Part shown: positions 52,414-60,793 of the stretch, in pieces
Numbering within the stretch: position 1 is the first letter of the stretch
How the letters are laid out: each line of letters begins with the position of its first letter
DNA from: an uncultured Ruminiclostridium sp.
GTDB taxonomy: Bacteria > Bacillota > Clostridia > Oscillospirales > Ruminococcaceae
Assembly (NCBI GenBank): GCA_947624435.1
Contig: CANQKE010000002.1
Location: forward strand, 28,029-92,028
Reading direction: 5' to 3'
DNA length: 64,000 nt
Position numbers and translations under genes: made by a program
Notes under the pieces: generated by a model
Databases searched by the model: none
Seen by the model: only the letters and a program-made list of their open reading frames with translations
Told to the model about the DNA's origin: nothing

Positions 52414-52732
52414 AACCTCAGTCAGTCGATTTGACAAGTCAAATCTCCGCCGCTTACGCGGTCGCCTGCTTACGCAGGCGACTGAGAACATTGTATCATA
52501 AATTTGTTCGCGTTGCGAATGACGGCTTACGCCGTCCGCGTCTGACAAGTCAGCCGCAATTTATGGTATAATAACCTCAGTCAGTCGATTTGACAAGTCA
52601 AATCTCCGCCGCTTACGCGGTCGCCTGCTTACGCAGGCGACTGAGAACATTGTATCATAAATTTGTTCGCGTTGCGAATGACGGCTTACGCCGTCCGCGT
52701 CTGACAAGTCAGCCGCAATTTATGGTATAATA
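52405..52732 (+). repeat. Left array: two identical 159-bp units of palindromic half-units A and B
   Basis: Units at 52405-52563 and 52564-52722 appear identical; a third TGGTATAATA begins at 52723. Half-unit A has an outer stem (CTCAGTC with GACTGAG) enclosing three hairpins: GATTTGAC/GTCAAATC, CCGC-TTAC-GCGG and GCCTGC-TTAC-GCAGGC. Half-unit B has an outer stem (CATAAATT-G with C-AATTTATG) enclosing TTCGC-GTT-GCGAA, ACGGC-TTAC-GCCGT and CTGAC-AA-GTCAG. Each unit ends in TGGTATAAT, an extended -10, so the array multiplies promoters. It fills the 376-base gap before the GNAT gene. No ORF inside. Confidence 0.9.
52723..52731 (+). promoter_or_regulatory. Extended -10 for the GNAT gene, provided by the repeat
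   Basis: TGGTATAAT at the inner end of the left array, about 30 bases before the GNAT start; a CTGACA lies 19 bases further upstream as a poor -35. Confidence 0.55.
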
Positions 52733-52763
52733 AAATCAACGATAATAAACAACCGGAGGGAAT

Positions 52764-53264
52764 ATGCAGCTTAAAAAGGTCGAAACCGCAGAGCAGATAA
52801 AGCTCATTGCGGATATTGCCGATGAAATATGGCATGAATATTTCGGGATAATCATCTCCGAAAGTCAGATAGACTATATGGTAGAAAAATTCCAGTCCGA
52901 AAAGGCTATAATCGAACAGATACAAAGCCTGGGATATGAGTATTTTCTATTTTATCCCGAGGACGAGCCTATAGGATATACCGGAATAAGACCGGAGCCG
53001 GATAATAAAGCGCTGTTTTTGAGCAAGCTGTATGTAAAAAAGGAATACCGCTCGAAAGGCTATGCCTCAAGGGCGTTTGAGTTTCTGAACGGATATTGCA
53101 AAGAGCACGGTCTTACATATATATATCTGACGGTCAACCGTCACAACGACGATACCATAAACATTTACAAGAAAAAAGGCTTTTGCGTCACCGAGGAAAG
53201 GTGTGCCGATATCGGCGGCGGGTTTGTCATGGACGATTATATCATGCGTCTTGATATAAAATAA
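52764..53264 (+). CDS. GNAT family N-acetyltransferase
   Basis: 166 residues. The acetyl-CoA-binding core is LFLSKLYVKKEYRSKGYASRAFEFL (parts; the R/Q-x-x-G-x-G/A signature is YRSKGYA), and the end has the late strand around VTEERCADIGGGFVMDDYIM. Substrate unknown. CCGGAGGG precedes the ATG. It lies just inside the left array. Confidence 0.88.
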   Translation: MQLKKVETAEQIKLIADIADEIWHEYFGIIISESQIDYMVEKFQSEKAIIEQIQSLGYEYFLFYPEDEPIGYTGIRPEPDNKALFLSKLYVKKEYRSKGYASRAFEFLNGYCKEHGLTYIYLTVNRHNDDTINIYKKKGFCVTEERCADIGGGFVMDDYIMRLDIK

Positions 53265-53290
53265 AAAAATCGGGGTTTATAAATTTGGAT

Positions 53291-54496
53291 ATGATGCGTT
53301 CGCTCAAAAATGCGGCGGCGCTGATTTGCGCGGCGGCGTTTTGTATCGGTATTTCCGGCAGTGCTTGCGCCTTGGAAAACGGCGGCATAGGCGAGGTAAC
53401 AAAATGCTATGAGCTTACCACCTCGTACGATACGGATAATTACAGCAAGATAACAATTTCGGAAAACGAAATAGAAGTAGAAGGAAAATACCTGTTTGAT
53501 GATATAGACAGCGTGTCCTTCTCGGCAGGGGCGTCCTTATCTTTGGAGCTTGAATCCAAAGAGAACGGGGAATTTTTTGCGCACGCATTTCTGGACAAGC
53601 TGGAACGAAGAAGAGACGAAGGAAAAGTTTATATCCGCTTCGCTTCGGGTTCGACTATTAATTATCTTGCAAAATATGACAACGGCTGGTACTTCCCCGA
53701 TAACGGCGGCAAAGACGGATTTTCCTATGTACTGGATAACATTTACGACACCTCAAGCGCCGCGTGGGCTTATTATCTTTGCGACGAGCCGGACGAAAAA
53801 ACGGTTCGGGAAACTCTTGACGAGATACGTTCATTGTCCGACGAGATAACCGAAGGTCTGGCAAGCGACCGCGAAAAGGCGTTTGCTATTGCGGACTGGG
53901 TATCAGAAAATATATATTACGACATGGACGCAAGAAATAATTCCGTTACCATTTCTACCGTATGTCTTGCAAATGTGCTTAAAGAACGGAAAACCGTGTG
54001 CAGCGGCTTTGCTAACCTCTGCTGCGCGCTGATGGAGGCTCAGGGCATACGAGCGGTGAATATAAAAGGTTCGGTCACCGCTAACGGGATAACATACGAG
54101 CAGCTTGCAAGCAGTCCGCAAAATCACGAATGGTCAGCTGCATTATTGGACGGAAGATGGGTATTCATCGACGTGGTATGGGATACCGGAAATGTTTTCA
54201 CCAACGGAGAATACCGCAAGGGTGACGTACAAGTACAATACCGCGATATAACGCCGCTGGCATTGTCGTTCGATCACCGCGCCGACCGGGCGGAGCAAAG
54301 GTATTATTTCCGCGCGACGGAATATTTTGAGCAGTCGGAAAGTGACAGAGAAGAATTTTCATTTGAAAATCTTCTCCAAAACGACGCTGCCATGAACCCT
54401 TATATCGTATCTTTTTATGCGATAGCGATAATAGTGGTCGTTGCTGCCGCGCTTATTGCTATACTTAAAATAAAAGAAAAGAGGAAAACAAAATGA
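53291..54496 (+). CDS. Membrane-anchored transglutaminase-like protein
   Basis: 401 residues from ATG 53291 (53285 TTG and 53294 ATG are also possible; the Shine-Dalgarno is weak). Signal peptide (about 1-28), an N-terminal beta-rich region, a transglutaminase core (about 190-310) with Cys in [20 protein letters not shown], His in [21 protein letters not shown] and Asp in the same strand, and a C-terminal membrane helix followed by basic residues. Likely a protease or crosslinking enzyme outside the cell membrane. Its stop overlaps the cyclophilin start. Confidence 0.85.
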   Translation: MMRSLKNAAALICAAAFCIGISGSACALENGGIGEVTKCYELTTSYDTDNYSKITISENEIEVEGKYLFDDIDSVSFSAGASLSLELESKENGEFFAHAFLDKLERRRDEGKVYIRFASGSTINYLAKYDNGWYFPDNGGKDGFSYVLDNIYDTSSAAWAYYLCDEPDEKTVRETLDEIRSLSDEITEGLASDREKAFAIADWVSENIYYDMDARNNSVTISTVCLANVLKERKTVCSGFANLCCALMEAQGIRAVNIKGSVTANGITYEQLASSPQNHEWSAALLDGRWVFIDVVWDTGNVFTNGEYRKGDVQVQYRDITPLALSFDHRADRAEQRYYFRATEYFEQSESDREEFSFENLLQNDAAMNPYIVSFYAIAIIVVVAAALIAILKIKEKRKTK

Positions 54497-54963
54497 TAGT
54501 TATTGAAATGGAAAACGGCAAAAAGATAAAGGCTGAGCTTTATCCCGATATCGCCCCGATAACCTGCGCAAATTTTGAAAAGCTGGTAAAAGAGGGATTT
54601 TACGACGGGCTGACCTTTCACCGCGTTATCAGCGGATTTATGATACAAGGCGGCTGTCCTCTCGGCACCGGTACCGGCGGTTCCGGCACGAACATAAAGG
54701 GTGAATTTGCCGCTAACGGCGTTAAAAACGACCTTAAGCACACGCGCGGCGTTTTGTCGATGGCACGCTCTATGATGCCGAACTCGGCAAGCTCGCAGTT
54801 TTTCATTATGCACGCCGACGCGCCTCATCTTGACGGAAACTATGCGGCATTCGGCAAGGTCGTTGAGGGCATGGACGTTGTCGATGAAATAGCAAGCACC
54901 AAGGTCGATTACAGCGACAAGCCGATAACTCCGCAGATAATGAAAAAGGTCACGATAGAATAA
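54493..54963 (+). CDS. Peptidyl-prolyl cis-trans isomerase, cyclophilin type
   Basis: 156 residues with cyclophilin motifs ([19 protein letters not shown] in part, [22 protein letters not shown] in part, [16 protein letters not shown]). The catalytic Arg is in FHRV. Cytosolic, no signal. Coupled to the transglutaminase gene by ATGA overlap. Confidence 0.95.
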   Translation: MIVIEMENGKKIKAELYPDIAPITCANFEKLVKEGFYDGLTFHRVISGFMIQGGCPLGTGTGGSGTNIKGEFAANGVKNDLKHTRGVLSMARSMMPNSASSQFFIMHADAPHLDGNYAAFGKVVEGMDVVDEIASTKVDYSDKPITPQIMKKVTIE

Positions 54964-54982
54964 CGATTTCAAAAACGATTCC

Positions 54983-55003
54983 CCCCGACTTTTACGGTCG
55001 GGG
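54983..55003 (+). terminator. Probable terminator after the cyclophilin gene
   Basis: CCCCGAC (54983-54989) pairs with GTCGGGG (54997-55003), loop of 7, followed by a T/G-rich stretch. It lies between convergent genes. Confidence 0.6.
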
Positions 55004-55040
55004 TGGTTTGTCTTATGCAAAGCGGCGCGATTCTGAACAG

Positions 55041-55745
55041 TCAAAATATATTTTTCAGTTCTGTAAGGCTTTCAACGATTTGTAATAATAATTTTTTCCC
55101 GTTTTGATAGGACGAACTCACCTCACTATACAGACTCTCATAGAAGTCGATTGCCGCTTGCTGCCTTTTTTTCGCTATCTCCTTGCCCCGTACCGTATAA
55201 AACTTTGAGTATATCCCCTCCAGCTTACGCTTATACTCCTGAAAAAAAGAGGGAACAGTATCGTTTTCCCCGTTTGATACCGAACCGTCGGGTGTGACGG
55301 TATACAAAGGCTGTGCAACGATCCCTCTATACATAAGAGTCCTTGCGATACCGAGCGCGCCCGCGACATCTAACTTATCAGCATCAAATAAAATCTTAGC
55401 CTCAATGCTCTGAGGCGGATCATTATTTCTGAATCTGTGTGTTTCAATACAATGCTTTACTCTTTCGGAAAAATCGTTTTCAAAACCGTGTTCCCGCAAG
55501 AATCTGAAAGCTTTTTCTCCGCCGACCTGTGCGTGGCACACCGACGGGTTCTCGTACTGCTCTTTTCTCCCGATATCATGCAATAAACACGCTGTTATCA
55601 GAACATCATGATCGACATTTGTTTCTTCTTTTGCGATCTCAAGCGCCGCGTACAACACACGGTATATGTGTTCTTTGTCATGCGCGCTGTCCTCCATACA
55701 GGACAGCATATATTTTTCTATAAGATCATAATTTCTTTTGTTCAT
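55041..55745 (-). CDS. HD domain phosphohydrolase
   Basis: 234 residues. HD signature: SAHDKEHIYRVLYAALEIA (His in the first helix), TACLLHDIGRKEQ (metal HD), and later Asp in LFDADKLDVAGALGIART. Similar to YedJ/uncharacterised nucleotide phosphohydrolases. AAAGGAC precedes the ATG. It is read from the right repeat array. Substrate unknown. Confidence 0.88.
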   Translation of the reverse strand: MNKRNYDLIEKYMLSCMEDSAHDKEHIYRVLYAALEIAKEETNVDHDVLITACLLHDIGRKEQYENPSVCHAQVGGEKAFRFLREHGFENDFSERVKHCIETHRFRNNDPPQSIEAKILFDADKLDVAGALGIARTLMYRGIVAQPLYTVTPDGSVSNGENDTVPSFFQEYKRKLEGIYSKFYTVRGKEIAKKRQQAAIDFYESLYSEVSSSYQNGKKLLLQIVESLTELKNIF

Positions 55746-55864
55746 AAGATTTTGTCCTTTGAGGTTGTGATTTGATATTAATGCTGCGTACTCGACGTGG
55801 ATTGATACATTTATTTTGATGTAAGCAACATCGTTTGTTAGAGGAAACAGATTATTTAAGTATC

Positions 55865-56189
55865 ATTATACCATATCATCGCCGATGAAATCGGCGGAGG
55901 ACGCGAAGCGTCCTTTTGCGTAAGCAAAAAATGATATGATACAATGTTCTCAGTCGCCTGCGTAAGCAGGCTGCCGCGTAAGCGGCGGAGATTTGACTCG
56001 TCAAATCGACTGACTGAGGTTATTATACCATAAATTACGGCTGACTTGTCAGACGCGGACGGCGTAAGCCGTCGTTCGCAACGCGAACAAATTTATGATA
56101 CAATGTTCTCAGTCGCCTGCGTAAGCAGGCTGCCGCGTAAGCGGCGGAGATTTGACTCGTCAAATCGACTGACTGAGGTTATTATACCA
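55865..56189 (-). repeat. Right array: inverted A-B-A units plus a variant unit C
   Basis: Read on the minus strand: half-unit A (56189 to 56096), B, then A again (to 55937), with the same 159-bp period as the left array, then a variant C. C has an outer stem CATATCAT/ATGATATG enclosing TTTTGC-TTAC-GCAAAA, GGACGC-TTC-GCGTCC and CGCCGAT-TTC-ATCGGCG, and ends in TGGTATAAT. Compared with the left array, a few bases differ (loop A to G in the first hairpin; C to T giving a G-U pair in the B outer stem) without breaking stems. It fills most of the 625-base gap between the HD and SWIM genes. Confidence 0.88.
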
Positions 56190-56210
56190 TATTATGTCTT
56201 TTTCTGTCAA
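56181..56210 (-). promoter_or_regulatory. Sigma-A promoter at the outer edge of the right repeat array
   Basis: Minus strand TTGACA (56210-56205), 18-base spacer, TATAAT (56186-56181). It reads through the array toward the HD gene. Same arrangement as the left array (52384-52413). Confidence 0.85.
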
Positions 56211-56295
56211 CGTTCATTTTAACGGTGAAGTTTAAGCACAATTTCGATAAGGAAAAAGCTCACTATTAAAATAATACGTTTTTATGTAAAATCCA

Positions 56296-56324
56296 TTGAA
56301 ATACTCTTATGAAAAGTGTATAAT
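56296..56324 (+). promoter_or_regulatory. Sigma-A promoter of the SWIM-MoxR-VWA operon
   Basis: TTGAAA at 56296-56301, 17-base spacer, TATAAT at 56319-56324. It lies 47 bases before the TTG start at 56371. Confidence 0.85.
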
Positions 56325-56370
56325 AAAATCAGCAGTTTTTTCAATTTTGATCACAAAAGGAGAATTTACA

Positions 56371-57837
56371 TTGAAAAACATTACGGAACAGCTGATTTTG
56401 TCGCTTGCGCCAAATCCCGCAGCCGCGGCAAACGGCAAAAAGATCTCGAATGCAGGCGGGTTTGTAAAGCTTTACCGCTCTGCGGACGAAACTTTCTTTA
56501 TGGGCGAATGTCAGGGAAGCGGCAAAAATCCTTACATAACCTCGGCGGACTACATAGACGAAAATCACCCCGTTTTTCGCTGCTCCTGTCCGAGCAGGCA
56601 ATTCCCCTGCAAACACTCGCTGGGACTTATGTACGCGATGATGTCGGACAATGAGTTTGAGATATGCGAGATACCGGAGGATATTGTTTCAAAACGGGCA
56701 AAGCTCGCCGCTAAAGCGAACGCTCACACCGAAGAGAACTCTCCCGAAGACGCGGCGAAAACCGCTAAGAAAAATGCCGCCGCGAAAAAGACTTCTAATT
56801 CCGCGAAAAAGAAAAAGCTGGAAAAGCAGCTTGAGGGCCTTGATCTTTGTGAGAAAGCGGTAAAAGAGCTTATCTCGGCCGGTATCGGCACTATGGGAGG
56901 CACTTCCCTGTCAAATTATCAGGAGCTTTCAAAACAATTCGGCGACTACTATCTTATCGGGATACAAAGGCTGTTCAATCGCCTTATCATCGAAATTACC
57001 GAATATCGGAAAGATCAGCTTGAGATACACTACGACAACGCCATAGACGTGCTTGAAAAGCTTAATGCGCTTATCAAAAAATCACGAAAATACATCACCG
57101 AAAAAATCGAAAACGATGACCCCGCCGCGGACGATACCCCGCTTTACGAGGAGCTGGGCGGGAACTGGAAGCTGACCGAGCTGGAGGCTGTAGGTAAATG
57201 TGAGAAAGACGCGCGTTTAACGCAATTGTCGTTCAGCGTGACTTTAGACGAGGCCAGAAAGGAGTATATCGACACCGGCGTGTGGCTGGACCTTAAAAAC
57301 GGTAAAATCTTTCAGACAAAGAATTTCCGACCGCTTAAATCGCTTAAACACGTCAAGGCGGATGATTCTGTTTTCGGTGCGGCGGAAATTCCGTCTATGG
57401 CGATATATCCCGGAGACGGAAACGTTCGCGTGCGCTGGCAGTTTGCGAACTTCTCCGAACTTACGGAGGAGGATTTTAATAAGCTGCGCTCCTTTGCGGC
57501 AAATTCCGTCAAGGACGAAATAAAAAGTATCCGAAATTTCCTCCAAAACGCCATGTCAAGCCCGGTCATTTACAAGCTTATCGCGTTTTCAAAAATCGGG
57601 AAGATCGGCGAAAAGATCGTTCTTAAAACCAAGGGCGGCGATACGGTAACTTTGAGCGATTTTGCCGAGTTTGAACCTACAACAAAGTTAATAGAGAATC
57701 TGCCCGGCAGAAAATTCCTCCAGGACGGCGTTATGCTGTGCGGATTCCACTACGACCTTGCTGAGCGCAAGATAGCCGCTCAGCCGCTCTGCATTATCCC
57801 GGACGGTGAAAATTCCGTTGTAAGACTGCTTTACTAA
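56371..57837 (+). CDS. SWIM zinc-finger protein of a MoxR-VWA cluster
   Basis: 488 residues from the TTG at 56371, chosen because AAAGGAG lies 9 bases upstream; the open frame extends into the promoter and no ATG fits. SWIM motif is CSCPSRQFPCKHSLGL (CxC...CxH; about 71-82 in this numbering). A Lys/Ala-rich linker (about 120-148) follows, then a long helical region and a beta-rich C-terminus. SWIM domains mediate DNA or protein binding. It is the first gene of the five-gene operon. Precise role unknown. Confidence 0.85.
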   Translation: MKNITEQLILSLAPNPAAAANGKKISNAGGFVKLYRSADETFFMGECQGSGKNPYITSADYIDENHPVFRCSCPSRQFPCKHSLGLMYAMMSDNEFEICEIPEDIVSKRAKLAAKANAHTEENSPEDAAKTAKKNAAAKKTSNSAKKKKLEKQLEGLDLCEKAVKELISAGIGTMGGTSLSNYQELSKQFGDYYLIGIQRLFNRLIIEITEYRKDQLEIHYDNAIDVLEKLNALIKKSRKYITEKIENDDPAADDTPLYEELGGNWKLTELEAVGKCEKDARLTQLSFSVTLDEARKEYIDTGVWLDLKNGKIFQTKNFRPLKSLKHVKADDSVFGAAEIPSMAIYPGDGNVRVRWQFANFSELTEEDFNKLRSFAANSVKDEIKSIRNFLQNAMSSPVIYKLIAFSKIGKIGEKIVLKTKGGDTVTLSDFAEFEPTTKLIENLPGRKFLQDGVMLCGFHYDLAERKIAAQPLCIIPDGENSVVRLLY

Positions 57838-57849
57838 AGGAGAAAAATT

Positions 57850-59694
57850 ATGGATACCACACCTATTTTTGAACTTCGCGAACAACTGCGTTTATCGGCG
57901 ATAGCGGGGGCTGAGCTGCTTTCGGAGAATTTCCGACTGAAAAAGGCTGTCGGCGCAATAGAGCCGCTTAAAGACGCGGCGCCGGTTTTCGGCAAGATAT
58001 ATGAGCTTTCAAACGATCTCGTTTCAGGCAAATGCGAGGACGCCCCGGCGGCGCTGCTCGACGCGCTGGCGCTTACCGATTCTGTGACGGTGGCGCTAGC
58101 GGGATATGACGTTCAAGGAGAATTAGAAGAGATCCCCATAGAAGATTTTTCTGCAAAGATAACAAACGCTCCGTATTCCAAGCTTTCCGTGCTGATAAAC
58201 GCCCTCACCAAGTCGGGCAGCGGACAGTACAACATCGTAAGCGACGCTGTCAAAGAAAAGTCAGAACTGTTTGAGGATTATCGTGTAAAGCCCGCGCTGG
58301 TAAAAGGGCTGGGAGCGTCTTATTCCGAGCTTGCGGATATGGTTTACGAGATAATCGAAAATATGGGAGAAGATATGGTCCCGCTGCTTGAAAAAGGCTT
58401 TGACCCTAAGGGCAAAAAGGAAACGATAAGGCGCATTTTGCTTATAGATACCCTCGGAAAAGAAAAAGCGAACGACTTTTATCTTAAAAACATTCCGCTT
58501 GCGGAGAAAAACGTGAAAAAGCTGCTTGTTCGCGCACTGCGGCATGACGTCGGTAACGCCGATAAACTGATAGAGCTTATAAGCACCGAAAAAGGCGCGG
58601 TAAAGGACGAGGCTTTCTACACGCTCGCAAGGCTTGACTGCGATAAGGCGCGTGAGTTCTTTGAGCAAATGGAGCAGAAAAAGCCGCAGGAAACGCTTGA
58701 GTACCTAAGGTTTGCTACCTCGGACTGGTCGAGCAGGCTTGCCGCGAAGATTGGCAACCGCCTTTTAGACAACAACGACGGCGGAAGCTACAAAACCGAC
58801 GGCTACGGGGTACATATCGAATATATCGCGTTCAGCGGGAAAACGGGCAAGGACATTGCGGACTTTTTAAGGCGGGCTTGCGAAAAGGACGGCGACGAGC
58901 AGGAAAAATTGTACATAAGAGAAATGGTCGACATTGCGCTTATGAATACCGCCGCTATGACGCAGGACAAGGATATGTGCGCTCTTGCAATGGAGTTTGC
59001 GAAAAAGTACCCCGACAGGACTTTTTCCGAGTCGGAATTTTATGCTATGGTGATCGGCACGGACGACTGCACCGATTTGCTTAAAAAGCGAATACTCGAA
59101 ACCAAAGAGCTTGTTAAAAACCATGAAAGAAACGGCGTTGCAGTGGGCTCGGCGATCACCAACATTGAGGATATAAAGCTTATAAACGGAAAATATTGCA
59201 TGATCTACAAGCTGTATGACAGCCGTGACGCAGAACCCTCGACACATGAATACTACGTTATCCCGCTTGATCAGCCTATCCGCGAAAAATGGATCGATAT
59301 GCTTATAAGCTGCGACTGGTATCAGTCAGACCTGTTTTTGGAATATCTTTTCGACAAAGACGACAAAGACATGTACGAAAAGGTGAAAAACCGCTATATC
59401 AAAAAAATTCTGGAAAACGAGGACACAACTACCCGCTTGTGGATGATGGAAGCCTGCGGAATGAGAAACGTCGAGGGGCTGGTGTGTGAATATTACAAGG
59501 CTAATCACATGAAATTTGCGGATAAACACAAGGACGCATACACTTTTCTAAGATATGTTCCCGCGGATTACGAATATCTGTGCAAGGAAATCGACGACCT
59601 CGAAAGCTACGCTAAGGCTAACAACATAACGCTGAACCTTGATTTAGAGGATATACGCGAGTTTATAGAGCATTTCTGGACAGAGCAGCACTAA
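57850..59694 (+). CDS. Large helical-repeat-like protein of the MoxR-VWA cluster
   Basis: 614 residues, no signal or membrane helix. Long alpha-helical content with HEAT-like helix pairs (about 160-400: ALRHDVGNADKLIELIS, EAFYTLARLDCDKAREFFE). No catalytic motif seen. In many genomes the SWIM gene is followed by a large helical protein before MoxR; this probably corresponds to it but the family name could not be confirmed. It lies 12 bases after the SWIM stop and 13 before MoxR. AAAGGAG precedes the ATG. Confidence 0.75.
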   Translation: MDTTPIFELREQLRLSAIAGAELLSENFRLKKAVGAIEPLKDAAPVFGKIYELSNDLVSGKCEDAPAALLDALALTDSVTVALAGYDVQGELEEIPIEDFSAKITNAPYSKLSVLINALTKSGSGQYNIVSDAVKEKSELFEDYRVKPALVKGLGASYSELADMVYEIIENMGEDMVPLLEKGFDPKGKKETIRRILLIDTLGKEKANDFYLKNIPLAEKNVKKLLVRALRHDVGNADKLIELISTEKGAVKDEAFYTLARLDCDKAREFFEQMEQKKPQETLEYLRFATSDWSSRLAAKIGNRLLDNNDGGSYKTDGYGVHIEYIAFSGKTGKDIADFLRRACEKDGDEQEKLYIREMVDIALMNTAAMTQDKDMCALAMEFAKKYPDRTFSESEFYAMVIGTDDCTDLLKKRILETKELVKNHERNGVAVGSAITNIEDIKLINGKYCMIYKLYDSRDAEPSTHEYYVIPLDQPIREKWIDMLISCDWYQSDLFLEYLFDKDDKDMYEKVKNRYIKKILENEDTTTRLWMMEACGMRNVEGLVCEYYKANHMKFADKHKDAYTFLRYVPADYEYLCKEIDDLESYAKANNITLNLDLEDIREFIEHFWTEQH

Positions 59695-59707
59695 AAAGGA
59701 GATAATC

Positions 59708-60793
59708 ATGGACAATTCGATATTAAGACTTCCGGCGGAAAAGCTTTTCGAGGAGGAGCTTAACGCGCTCATCAAAGAGGAAAAAGGCCCGATACCGGAG
59801 GGGTGGAGAATGTCGCCGCGCTCGGTAAAGACCTACATCTGCGGCGGCAAGGCCGGTAACACCGTTATCACACCGAAATACATCGGTCACGAGCGCCTTG
59901 TTGAGATCGCGATAGCGACGCTCGTCACCGACCGCGCCTTACTGCTTATAGGAGAACCCGGAACGGCGAAAAGCTGGCTCTCCGAACATCTGACAGCGGC
60001 GATAAACGGGAATTCCTCCCGCGTTATACAGGGCACAGCAGGCACTACCGAGGAGCAGATACGTTACTCATGGAATTACGCCATGCTCATCGCTAACGGT
60101 CCGTCCGAGGCAGCGATGCTGAAAAGCCCCGTATTTACGGCTATGGAGGACGGAGCTGTCGCGCGTGTGGAAGAAATTTCACGTTGTGCGTCGGAAGTTC
60201 AGGACACGCTTATTTCCCTGCTTTCGGAAAAACGTATAAGCGTTCCCGAGCTTTCCCTCGAAGTTCCCGCGAAAAAGGGATTTTCGATAATCGCCACCGC
60301 AAACACCCGTGACAAGGGCGTAAACGATATGTCGGCGGCGCTTAAAAGGCGGTTCAATATCGTGGTGCTTCCCGCGCCAGAAACTCTTGAAGAGGAAATG
60401 AACATAGTAAAAACGCGCGTAGAACAGCTTTCGGGCAGTCTTGACCTGAACGCGGCTCTGCCGAAAGACGAGGTCATCGAAAAGATATGTACTGTCTTCC
60501 GCGAGCTTAGAAACGGAGAAACTCTCGACAGAAAACAAAAGGTAAAAACCACCGCAGGCGTTCTTTCCACCGCAGAGGCTATTTCTCTGCTCTGCAACAG
60601 CATGGCGCTTGCGGGCAGCTTCGGAAACGGCGAAATTTCCGACGAAGATATGGCGGCGGGACTTCAGGGAGCTATTGTAAAAGACGACGACAAGGATCCC
60701 GTTGCGTGGAAAGAATATCTCGAAAACATCATGAAAAAGCGCGGTATGGCGTGGAGCGGACTTTATAGGGCTTGCAGGGAGCTGAACGAATGA
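59708..60793 (+). CDS. MoxR-family AAA+ ATPase
   Basis: 361 residues. Walker A is GEPGTAKS (about 82-89). The Walker B region is GAVARVEEISRC, where Glu-Glu stands in for the usual Asp-Glu. Sensor 1 is IIATANTRDKG; the lid region follows. MoxR ATPases act as chaperones that insert metal or assemble complexes together with VWA proteins. It is directly upstream of a DUF5682 gene (ATGA overlap) and a VWA gene. Confidence 0.92.
   Translation: MDNSILRLPAEKLFEEELNALIKEEKGPIPEGWRMSPRSVKTYICGGKAGNTVITPKYIGHERLVEIAIATLVTDRALLLIGEPGTAKSWLSEHLTAAINGNSSRVIQGTAGTTEEQIRYSWNYAMLIANGPSEAAMLKSPVFTAMEDGAVARVEEISRCASEVQDTLISLLSEKRISVPELSLEVPAKKGFSIIATANTRDKGVNDMSAALKRRFNIVVLPAPETLEEEMNIVKTRVEQLSGSLDLNAALPKDEVIEKICTVFRELRNGETLDRKQKVKTTAGVLSTAEAISLLCNSMALAGSFGNGEISDEDMAAGLQGAIVKDDDKDPVAWKEYLENIMKKRGMAWSGLYRACRELNE

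Noticed and set aside
52405-52732. tRNA genes or a CRISPR array in the 159-bp repeat
   Set aside because: The cloverleaf shape has no anticodon loop, T-loop (TTCRA) or CCA end; units are contiguous identical copies with no variable spacers, so CRISPR is excluded.
52405-52732. Integron attC sites
   Set aside because: No GTTRRRY core sites, no integrase gene in the window and no gene cassettes between units.
56296-56370. N-terminal extension of the SWIM protein
   Set aside because: The first codons would be the -35 and -10 boxes of the operon promoter; the TTG at 56371 has a good ribosome site.
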